Source: Basidiobolus ranarum (lineage: Eukaryota > Basidiobolomycota > Basidiobolomycetes > Basidiobolales). From it: a stretch of DNA of 29,607 nucleotides. Where the stretch lies: the NCBI GenBank assembly GCA_040143965.1, contig JASJQH010006979.1, positions 1 to 29,607 of the forward strand, read 5' to 3'. Positions 19,945 through 29,607 of this stretch are shown here, one piece after another (position 1 is the first letter of the stretch; each line of letters opens with the position of its first letter). The notes beneath the pieces are model-generated. The model saw only the letters and a program-made list of their open reading frames with translations, made no database searches and was not told where the DNA came from. The position numbers and the translations under genes were made by a program.

Positions 19945-22900
19945 ATGTCAGACGTTGAATCAACAACACACCTCCTCAGCACATTATCAGATTTTAAACT
20001 ATGTAATTCAGACCTAAGCAATCAAATACGGAATCTGTTGCTTTCTCCCTTTAGTCTGGCTGTGCCGAATACCTCACGCACTCGTAGACTAGAGAAAGCT
20101 GCAGATTCTATTGACCTCAAGGCGCACGCAACAAAATATGGATCCTTCGCCATGAGGATCATAAACCAGAACACAGCAAAAATGAATACTCTAAAGACAC
20201 GCAACACGGCTGAGGAGGATTTAGCAGAAGCTACTCATTGTCTAATTGACAGCTCCTTTTGTGCAATAGAAGCTCTTGATAAAATGCGGGAACATTTGAA
20301 TATAAAATCACTGGAGCTTGAAAAGGCCACCTCAAATCTGATAACCCTATCAATCGATTTTCGAATGGTAATCCAGCAATACCTTGTTTCCTGGTAGATA
20401 GATTATTAACAATTTGATAGTATACGAAAGGGTTGGACGAATTGAGAAAACTGCGCGACAGACTGATAGTAGCGAGTGGAGGAAAACCCAATTCTACAAA
20501 AAGAACAGGCACTGCTTCTGCGAGAGGGGGGAAAACCAATGCTAGAGTTCGAACGGTCAAAAGTACCACTAGAAAACCCAAAAATTCACCAGAGCCAAGT
20601 GGCGTGGATTCAGTGACATCATATGCTGAATATTTTGACTTTCCTCTGAACGACAAATGTACCGATCGTGAACTAATATTGTTGATTCTTGCATGCCAAT
20701 TAAATGTCATACGATGTTTATCTGAAATCGACTATTTCGGCTTCGCTAAGGTCTATTCCTTTTCACTTAAAATGAGGGAAACAAGAACTAACGTTGAGGA
20801 TTTTAGGTATACCTGGAGGACTTGTGTCGAAAGGATGGGAATGCATTTGACTGGTGCATGAAACTAAAAGCCATAAACCAGGAGAACGCTTCTAAACAAA
20901 CAGAGTTGATGTTTCGTGCCCTTCAGCGAGTAGCTGCAAAAGTCAATTCCGAAAACGGTAGCCAATTCCAATCCATTTTTTCTCACTTGGTCCAATGCTT
21001 AACTTTTGACTAGGATTATATAGTTTTAAATTGCGCTCACTATCAATGAGATTCTTCTATGAATCCACTTTGTTCAGTGTCAACGAATTTTGTGATCTAG
21101 TTGTTAAAACGGCCATAACGTATGACAAAAGTGTCCCTAAAGGTAGTAGTGAATATTTACAGCTGTGCGATGTTTGGACTAACTCGGTTATATCTTAGAC
21201 GACTCTAAATATCAAAGTTTGCTAATTTACTTCAAGCAGATGGGAAACTTGTTAAGCCTACACACACGAGATGTCGAAAGCTCTCCAAAATTACTAGCAT
21301 TCAGGGAATATTACATTCATGTTGCAAAGAAGGTACCTTCATTTTCTACGGTTATGTTTATTATAGGTCAAAAAATTCAAATTACTTTCTCAGCTTAACG
21401 ACATGGACAGTGTGAAGGCTGCAAACAACCTGGTAGTTTCCATGAACCCACCCAATCCAGCCGGTCAGGAGTCCACCTCTGGTAAGAGTCTCAAAAACTC
21501 TTCTGCTAGCTTGAATTTTGCCAGTACAGTCCTTCAAGAAAAACTCTCCAAGCCCCCAAGTAAGTGCTGTAAGCTAAATAGTTTATTTCAGTATCTTCTA
21601 ACTTTTTCTTATCTCAGACAGGGGTAAAGAACCTCACGATCCGATTTTGGTTCTCGACGAAGCCTTCAAAGTACTGAGTATTGCCCTTGCGGATTTTGGG
21701 AGAGATGGCGAAGAAAATACCTTAGATATCAATGAAGTTCGACGCTTCTTACGATCTATTGACATGTACAGAAAGTCTCACTCGGCATTTATTAGTAAAG
21801 AGCAGGGTGAAACTACGGAGATGTGCAAACTTACCTCTAAATCCGAGTTGGTTTTGTTTTTAGCTATTGAGGTAGCATGTAATGCATGTTCTACCAATGG
21901 AGTATTCGTAAGTATAGGCCAGTATATTCAGTCTGCTTCAATCAAATATTCACAAGTATTTAAACAACTCAGGGCATTCCAGGGATGCTTCAACCAGATT
22001 CAGATAAAATCGGCCTCAACCTTGTCGATTTCGTGGTGTTTCAGGCCCGGATGATGTTTGAGAAAGATACAACTAAGAGTACCAGCAAGATACTGCTTCT
22101 GTTGGATAAGGCTGCATCTATCGGAGATTCGACCAGCTCCCGTGAAGGCATCAAATGGGTAGCAAGTTCTTGCTACAACTTCGGAATTGCACTCTACAAA
22201 TGCAAAAATTATCCACTTGCCATTACTTACCTCTCCAAGTCTTGTCAACTTCTGGAGCAATTTGCGGAGGCAAAAGCCTCCAACTTAGAGGCGCAAAGTA
22301 AAAGCGACCTTTGGATGCAACTCAACAAACGATACGAGGCTTTGGGGATATGTCAACAGGCCATCGGTGATTTCAAGGTATACGTTTATTGTGTACCTTT
22401 TTATTCATATTTTTATTAATGTACTCTTTTGTAGAACGCACAATGGTCCTTCGCAAAGTCAATGGTTTATATTCCTGAAATCGATACAAAGCCGCTTCAG
22501 AATAGCAAATCCACCGCACCTCTCTTGAACTTGATAAACCCTTTGGTTAGCAGATATATCAAAGCTGGTATTCATACGAAAGATCAAACCTACCGATCTC
22601 TTTACGAGCTCCCACAAATGGAATCCATTGAAAAGTCTAATCTTGGCTACATTCTGGAAAAGGAGATGTATTTTTTAGAGATATTCGGAGCGCATTATCC
22701 CACCCAGAATCCACGTCAAAGTATTATAGAACGAACTTTGGATATATATGTAGCTGAGGAATATCCCATCAGAAGAGCAAGAGTTTTGATTGAGAAATGC
22801 AAAATCTCTAGGTTCTCTCAAGCTGACGGCGAAGGAACTCTGAAACTATCTCAAGAAGCATTAGAATTACTCAAGAATGAGCCAAACGGTGAGGATATCA

Positions 22901-25900
22901 GCCTCGATTACTTGAGAAATCATTATCTTGCAATCGCGTTCTCCTGGAACGGCATCTTACTTGTAGAGAACGAACAATACGATCCTAAACCATTCAGAAT
23001 GGCTTTACAATTGTGGAACCGATTAATGAGTGACTTGCCTTGGTATGGAAACGGCAAAGTTTCGGTTCACAGCATCGCTAAATCTCGAGAAATATTCGGC
23101 GATGTAGAGGCTCTTTACGCACACCTTTATATGCTTACCGAATATTTTGGTATTTTAGAGCAGTATGTTTATCAGATTATGTGTTTGAGATTGATGTTGA
23201 AATTGAACAATATCCGCAAGAATAATTCCGAAGCTGCTGAAGATACTGTAAAGGCTTATATGGGAATCGGAGATTCGTATTTACGACTTGGGTATACTGG
23301 GCAATCTGGATTAGCATTGTCTCAGGCCAAATCTTTGTTGGACTCAAGTGGTTGTTCTGCAGATGTTAAACTTATGTGGTTCTTAAATTACGCTCGCTAT
23401 TTGTGTACAATTGGAAATGAAGAGAAATGTTTGACCGCGTTTAACTCAGCTAGAAACTTCGGAGAGGAATGGATAGCAAAATCACAAGATACCAATAGTA
23501 AACGTGCAATCAAGAAGTTGTTAGGAAAAGCGTACTATGTTCGCTCTATCATAATGCACCGAATGGGTTTCCTGGATTTTGCTATTATAGATGCTACTAA
23601 ATCACTTCGATTTCTGAGTTCTATAGCCCACAGCTATTCTAAAGCTGCAGGTAAACTTAAGCAAGGTCAGATAGAGATGGACTCCACACTTGGCCTGGAT
23701 TCCAATGGGAAGAAGTCTTATAACATGGAACTACATGGTCTTTTGGGTGCATCATCTCAATGGGAAGTCGTCAAAGACCTATTGGACCTGTTCAGTCATA
23801 CCTCACGCCTACATGAAATGAGAGGATCCATCAAAGAGGCTGAGTATTTCAATCGTAGAGGTTTAGAGCTTGCCCAAGCTACCCGAAGCCATGGCGCAAT
23901 GAACATCTTCTTGCTGTCGGATGCTGAACTGGCATATCGAAAGTATCTTTGGAATGAGAGCAGAGAAGCCCTGAATCAGGTTGTTGAGCATCAGGCTCAA
24001 ATGAAGGACGATGTTTTTAATTTGGATCAAGCTATGGCCTATCTGAATTTAGGAGAATTAAATCTAAGACAAGAAGAATATGAGGAAGCTTTGGAATCCT
24101 TTGAAATGGCAGAGGAAAAAATCACCGCTTCTATGGATGAGGAATTCATTAAAAACCTTGAGGAACTCTCGCTTCCTGAATGGCAGACACCTAGAGAGAA
24201 GCGTATGATTGATGCGCTACCCACTGAGCTACTCAAATCCGACCCACTGAAGAAGAGTAAAGTCCAATTCGAATGTTCTATGCTCTCTCATTTACATGGA
24301 ATTCTTTCATGTCGATTAGGTGGCCTATTTATAAAGAATGGTGATCTACAAGAGGGAGAGAAGATCATGGACTTGGTTGACACTAGACATCAGTTGAAAC
24401 CCGAGCGAGCAGAATTTGAATTAAATTTAGCGAGAATCAAACTTCAAGAGGCTGCCTCATTACTTGAAAGTCATCAGACTCTAAGAATGCTGCAAGACTC
24501 TGTTCTTGTCCTTCCTGTACTAGAGTTTTCTTCCCAAAAAGTGGTGAAGAGACGCGGACGAACGGAAACCACGATAGCAAATATCGGGAAACTGTTTGAC
24601 CAAGCCCAAGAATATTTGCACAATGCATATTGCTTGGCTTTCGACTCGGCGATTCCGTATGTCATACATGAAGTGTGTTTAGCTAGGGCTGCATTATTCA
24701 TGCTAAAAACTTATTCAGATCCATCAACACATGCACTTTCTCTTGATACTTCACTAATGACTGCATTCACCCTTGAGATGACTAAGGCAGTGACAGCCCG
24801 CCGTGAATTCTTATCGTTGCTAAGGAGTCGCCTTGGCCCTCAAACTAGCGATGACGATTACTGTTGGCCAGATGAGATCAGCAATACACGTTTAATGACA
24901 AATCAAGAAGCAAGGCCATCAACGGTGGAGAGCGATTATAAAAGTGAGATTCTTGATTATTATGAAAGAGAGCTATTGATAGAACCAGAAGAATTTCAAG
25001 ATAAATTCATCAACGGCATACCCGACGAGTGGACTGTATGTTCAATGTCGGTTGACCTCGAACGTGAAATGCTTTATATTGTTAGATATAGAGCTATGCA
25101 TGTGCCGACTGTTCTAAGGTTGCCTATGCGAAGACATTTCCTACGCGAAGGTGAAGAGGGTAGCTTTTCATTTAAGGAAGCATTTGATGAACTTCAAAAA
25201 ATCCTGCATGCGAGTGATCAAACCACAAGTAAAGATCGACGCTACGAAACACGTGAAGAAAAACTCGCATGGTGGGAAGAAAGGAAAGATTTGGATACGA
25301 AACTGAAGTTATTGTTAGATAACCTCGAAAAGTACTGGCTGGGTGGATTCAAAGTAAGTCTTACCATCTTAACTTATTCTTTTTGTTGATAGTAATGAAC
25401 AAACAACCCTCCATTAGAATATTCTTGTGCCTGGATCTCATGCCTCTCCCAAATGTATTGAGGAGTTCTCCATGGCGGTGCACAATTTGTTATTGCGAAC
25501 AGCGGCCCCCAAGTCTATTGGAAAAGTGCGACAGGTCATGATTGACAATGAAATAGCGCAAAGCCTACTACTATTAGGGAGCAATGCCAAAGACACGGAT
25601 ATTGAGGATGTGATTTATTTTTTGCTTGATATATACATGTATAGTGGTGTTCCAGTAGAATTTGACGAGATTGACTTTGATGAAGTAAGAATTGGAAATC
25701 CTGCCGTCTTTGTTGTTGTATTCATGAAACTGACTCGCCCTTCTCTAGCTTATAGAAGACTTCAAAAGTACCATCCTCTCTTTCGCTAGCCACTTGGAGA
25801 ACCCCACTAGTGATAGTCATATGATACTTATTCTGGATAAACACTTGCAGGCTTTCCCGTGGGAAAGTACCAATGTTCTAAGGAGTGTTCCTGTCTCCAG

Positions 25901-26720
25901 ATTACCCTCGTTGTCTTTTCTCAGAGATCGAATTCTACATACGAAGTGTGCAAGCAAAAACAATTCTCACAAGCTTTATGTGGATCCTAAGCATACATCG
26001 TACATTTTGAATCCAAGTGGTGATCTGAAGAGCACCCAGAAAGAATTTGAAGATTTTTTGAAAAGGTTGACTCGAGTTTAACGTCTTTGCTTTTTGGATC
26101 CACTGATTTATCTTCTTTTGACTTTAGTAAGCAAACATGGAATGGAATCATCGAAAGGACGCCTACTGAGACCGAATGGGAAGATGCTTTATTGAAAAAT
26201 GAAATTTACCTGTAAGTGAAAATAAGCTAGAATGTGTTGTAACATCTTCGATTTTAACGATTTCGTTATAGCTATTTTGGGCACGGTGGTGGCGAACAAT
26301 ATATACGTGGCCAACGTATTCGACAACTAGAAAGATGCGCGGTAACATTCCTTCTGGGTTGTAGCAGTGGGCATCTTCGGCCAGCAGGTGAATTCGATCC
26401 AACTGGCACTGCAATGAACTATATTATAGCTGGATGGTAAGCTCAGTTTGACTGTTTGTGAACACATGTATCATACACTAACGACTGTCTATCAAAGCCC
26501 TTCATTAGTAGCTAACCTTTGGGATGTCACTGACAAGGATATCGACCGGTTCAGTATCGCTATGTTTGAAGAGTGGGGACTATCAGAGAGTGGGGATAGT
26601 GAAAATGAAACATCTATAGCCCATGCAGTTACTAAAGCTCGCAACGCCTGTACATTGAAATATTTGATTGGCGCGGCACCAATTGTCTATGGGATTCCTT
26701 CCTATCTCAAAAGGACATGA
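19945..26720 (+). CDS. ESP1: Separase (caspase-like cysteine protease, peptidase family C50)
   Basis: Protease that cleaves the cohesin kleisin at anaphase onset. Exons: 19945-20367, 20421-20750, 20807-20957, 21014-21142, 21199-21332, 21367-21559, 21618-21907, 21973-22377, 22435-25353, 25418-25684, 25749-26065, 26128-26211, 26272-26436, 26498-26720. All phases agree, giving 2009 residues, typical for full-length separase. The N-terminal two thirds are helical and repeat-like (TPR/superhelix), including YLNLGELNLRQEEYEEALESF. A basic, Ser/Thr-rich loop lies around residues 155-190. The protease domain shows ILDKHLQAFPWES and VSRLPS, then the catalytic dyad: His1885 in YFGHGGGEQY and Cys1911 in FLLGCSSGHL. 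Next comes the conserved NLWDVTDKDIDRF. The dyad is split from upstream blocks by introns yet rebuilt exactly by splicing. Securin was not identified in the window. The gene appears intact. Confidence 0.96.
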
Positions 26721-27078
26721 AGCAGCTATGAAAGCCTGTATATTAACGCGTAATAATATGAAAAGCTGCCTGTTCTGTTGAGTCATTTAGACAATCTTGT
26801 GTTAATAGTAATATTCATGTTTCGTGAAACATTGTAACAGTTTAATGTAATAGTGTTGTCGTAATAAATCTAACCCTAAATCCATTACCATGTATTATCG
26901 GCATTGGTTTCCAATTGGAAATTCGATATTCTTGAATACCCTGATCCAGCCCTAATCCACTCAACATCACTCTACTGATCATCTCAATATCAAATTTTTA
27001 GGATGGTTTCATCATCATATAATATCCTGATAAGGTTATGATTTAGACTCGCATCGGAAACCCAACTTACTGCTTACT
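26721..27078. other. Intergenic region between separase and PIG-H
   Basis: AT-rich, with TCTAACCCTAA at 26869-26879, another telomere-like motif. It presumably contains the separase 3' end and PIG-H promoter. No gene or RNA was seen. Confidence 0.55.
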
Positions 27079-27851
27079 ATGTCTTCCCAAGAACGATACA
27101 CCTTAAGGTGCGTTGTTTTATCAGATAATGCACGAGAGTACGTGATGGCGAACAACAAAAGCTCATTTGATGCCTTAGACATCCTCACACTGCTATTGTT
27201 TGCCATAATATCACTCATGGTAGTTTGAGATTCTGTTTATTTGAGGACAAAATGAACCTTCTATCTAGCCATAAATATTTAATATATCAAATATTAGGTA
27301 AAAGGGAATTACGGTTGGCTCGTCTCTGCTGTATTATTAGGGATTTGGATTAAATCTAAACTAGGCCATATCCGACAAGGTTTGTTTGATACTTCAATAG
27401 ATCTAGCCCTTACCTTTTCTTAATAAATACGTCGACTTGAGTACTTTGCTGTATAGTGATCTAATCATACACTATAAAGAATCAATATTAGCAGTGCGTG
27501 ATGTGGGAGTTCAGGTGAAAACAACATACTTAATGGGGCGTACCGTTAGTCAGTTTATAGACAAGTCCAAAATAGGAGAAATCATCATCAATGAAGGATT
27601 TACTATGCTTCAAGTAAAGTATTATCTCGCAATTATTGTTGAGAAAAAGAAGATGGTAGTGGTATTTGAGGTATGCCATTTCTAAACTCTATCCTGCCCA
27701 CAAGATTTTAATACAGCTTTGCTATTCGTAGCACCTATTACCCCGCTTGAACATTCTACTAACGGTGTATAGAGGCACAAGAGCCATCATGTTTAATGAG
27801 CACGAAGAATTTTCACCTGAGAACCACGAGGAAGAAAACTCAAATCATTGA
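27079..27851 (+). CDS. PIG-H / GPI15, subunit of GPI-GlcNAc transferase
   Basis: Subunit of the ER complex that makes GlcNAc-PI, the first step of GPI-anchor synthesis. Proposed exons: 27079-27219, 27298-27379, about 27457-27670, 27732-27851. Exon 1 starts MSSQERYTLRC and ends in a hydrophobic span (ILTLLLFAIISLM). Exon 2 supplies a second (WLVSAVLLGIWI); together they form the family's membrane hairpin. Exon 3 holds the PIG-H domain: KESILAVRDVGVQV, FIDKSKIGEIIINEGF and KYYLAIIV. Exon 4 has LLPRLNILLTVYRG, matching the conserved PRL-x-IY ending, and then an acidic tail. The exon 2 donor (phase 1) and the exon 3 acceptors that keep frame (needing phase 2) disagree by one nucleotide, so that junction is unresolved. 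The family identity rests on exons 3-4 and is firm. Confidence 0.82.
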
Positions 27852-29414
27852 CTTTACAAACCATATGCATAGACCGTATAGAAAATTTACCACTCCGACC
27901 ACACATTGTAATGATTTTGTGCGTGAACAATAAATCCGAACTCATCACAGTGGAAAGCCACCAAGAATATGCTGTGTAGTATCATTTTATTGAGCTGATG
28001 TCCTAATCGTATATTATTTATACACGTCGGATTTAATTCACTGCATGTCGTTTGTTACTATATAACCATTAAATCACGATATGAAAGACAGCCCTAGTCA
28101 AAGACGAAAACATCATTGAAATTCTAGGTTTAACATCCCGTTAGCTGTGTTAATGACATCAGATCCCTGTTCTCAAATTGACACGAGCCCAGAAAGATTA
28201 TTCAAAATATACAAAATCTTGTTAAGTTAGTATAAGTCGGTCAGCTTGCTAATGCTTGATTAAATCTCTGACTAATCACAAACTCGGCCAAAGGCATCTG
28301 TCAAGAGAACACTACAGATATGAAAAGCCCCGATTTACGAGCTATCGAGAATGTAGTAACTGACTTCTGGCTAAAAGCGTTATTAAACCATTCAATATCT
28401 AAAGCATCAAAGCATTAATAATAGCGACTAAAGCGAGACCTAATACTGTTGCCAGATTGGTCGGAGATAGCTTAATCTGATGCAATCATCGTTCTAAAAT
28501 ATCTGTACAAAAACGCAAATGTTTAGAGAAATCTGCCTTTAGTAATGTTATTATTTAAACTCAACTTTTGATTGGTGTATACATGTTGATCCCATTCCAA
28601 TGCTTGCACTCTATTAAAATCGAATGCAAGGTCCTACTTGGGTAAAGTTATTACGTTTTAATAGATCCAATGAAGCTACTGGCCTTGCATTTTAATTTCA
28701 TTTCTCTTGGAATGTCTGAGTAGCGCTGCTATCTACAACAGACATTCTGTACTACTCATCACTAATCAATTTATTGAAATATGTACTTTGTCGCGATTTT
28801 CAGCCAGAATGATTCGGAGATGTGTTAATATTGACAAACCTGTTACTTGGATAGTGGTTGTATTGTTTGAAAAATTACCAATAACCTAATCATATAAATG
28901 CCAACTTCAATCGATTATAGAGGTGATGTAATCTAGTGTTATATTTAATGAAATCCAAAAAATAGCAACCTGGGGTCTATTAATGACCTGAAAAAGATCA
29001 AACGTTCCCAGGTACTCTCGAATCACCTATGAGACTAGAATATCACTTGCTTATTATCGGAGGCATGATTAAAAACAATCGTATACTTACAAATTAGATG
29101 GAATGGTTAACTTCAAAGAGCTAAATTAGCAATCGATTTCATTTAGCTCGTTGGATATAACGGAAGGCCATTTAGCTGACCAACGAAAGTTATAGATGTA
29201 AGTGCAATGTTAGGAGAGCAAATAACAATGGCTTTACGCTGGAGTATGGTCCCAAAACCCACACCAACAGTTAAAACTCAAATTCTATATAAATATTCCT
29301 GGGCTATTTATACTATTGTATGTGCGCTTTAAGGTATAAAATGCAATAGAGAGAGCAGTTTTAGAGTAGTACTTACACGCATCTAACCGAACAGTCTTGA
29401 AACTTTCCAAAGCC
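27852..29414. other. Long gene-poor AT-rich stretch
   Basis: About 1.56 kb with only short open frames (the longest near 28707-28889) that resemble no family. No tRNA-like B box, rRNA or snRNA signature was recognised. A weak imperfect inverted repeat, ATTAAAATCGAATGCAAGG against a reversed ATTAAAATGCAAGG, lies at about 28614-28696. It may hold regulatory DNA for the gene at 29415. Confidence 0.5.
29286..29294 (+). promoter_or_regulatory. TATA-like box upstream of the secreted-protein gene
   Basis: TATATAAAT, about 121 bases before the ATG at 29415. Confidence 0.35.
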
Positions 29415-29607
29415 ATGAGATCCAACTTAATTGCCCTTTTAGCAGTCATAGCTTTCGCTACATTAGCGTCAGCCCACGGGTCTACCTCTACTAGTATGGT
29501 GACAGTTACAGATGTTGGAACTGACAGCGAGCCGACTGTGACCACAAGTAAGAAGAAGGGGAAAGGAAAACATAAGAGTACCCATTCAGATGAAGATAGC
29601 GAGCCTA
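29415..29607 (+). CDS. Secreted Ser/Thr/Lys-rich protein, N-terminal part
   Basis: Runs off the window end, so only 64 codons are visible and introns further on cannot be excluded. It begins MRSNLIALLAVIAFATLASA, a textbook signal peptide with likely cleavage after the second SA pair. The mature part seen is rich in Ser, Thr, Val and Asp, then a lysine/glycine cluster (KKKGKGKHK), then acidic and serine residues. This composition suits an extracellular or cell-wall protein with O-linked sugars. Nothing identifies a catalytic domain. The minus-strand open frame over the same bases is its shadow. The GPI-pathway gene PIG-H nearby is suggestive only, since the C-terminus that could bear a GPI signal is outside the window. 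Confidence 0.75.
   Translation, partial: MRSNLIALLAVIAFATLASAHGSTSTSMVTVTDVGTDSEPTVTTSKKKGKGKHKSTHSDEDSEP

Noticed and set aside
28120-28560. Possible small RNA gene in the gene-poor stretch.
   Set aside because: No tRNA box, snRNA core or snoRNA box pair with a terminal stem could be identified by eye.
28614-28696. Imperfect inverted repeat that might mark a small DNA transposon.
   Set aside because: The arms are under 20 bases with gaps, there is no target-site duplication, and no related copy was seen in the window.

Overview
This window looks like nuclear DNA of a unicellular eukaryote, most likely an early-diverging fungus or another opisthokont near the fungal root. The genes are split by many short GT-AG introns (mostly about 50-90 bp), often with a CTAAC-type branch site near the acceptor. 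TAA, TAG and TGA are all used as stops, so the code appears standard. Base composition is moderately AT-rich and genes lie close together on both strands. The lineage is inference: the IP3-receptor-type channel argues against Dikarya, and no marker seen here settles the species.

Layout. 211-8571 (+): a 14-exon inositol trisphosphate receptor (IP3R/ITPR)-type calcium-release channel. 8810-9767 (-): a thioredoxin-UBX fusion. 10161-10495 (+): a 92-residue protein with a mitochondrial-type N-terminus. 10535-11261 (-): a RidA/2-aminomuconate deaminase-like protein that includes a 10-nt micro-exon. 11692-12062 (-): an unrecognised coding-like stretch. 12373-13239 (+): a sphingomyelin-synthase-like (PAP2_C) membrane enzyme. 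13609-14682 and 15435-16331 (both -): two aquaglyceroporin paralogues in tandem. 17030-18503 (+): an ASCC1-like KH plus 2H-phosphoesterase protein. 18631-19540 (-): RNA polymerase III subunit RPC25/RPC8. 19945-26720 (+): a complete 14-exon separase. 27079-27851 (+): PIG-H/GPI15 of GPI-anchor synthesis, with one exon junction unresolved. 29415 to the window end (+): the start of a secreted, low-complexity protein.

Exon structures were built by hand from splice signals, reading-frame phase and remembered family alignments. For the channel, thioredoxin-UBX, RidA, both aquaporins, RPC25 and separase, all exon phases add up to one open frame. PIG-H has a one-nucleotide phase conflict, and the first ASCC1 junction uses a weak donor.

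The genes form no single pathway. They mix calcium signalling, membrane lipid and glycerol biology, Cdc48/redox proteostasis, Pol III transcription, chromosome segregation and GPI anchoring. The most notable point is that the channel keeps its pore and C-terminal zinc finger but has lost most residues known to coordinate IP3 in animals. No transposon, virus-like element, CRISPR array, rRNA or tRNA was recognised.
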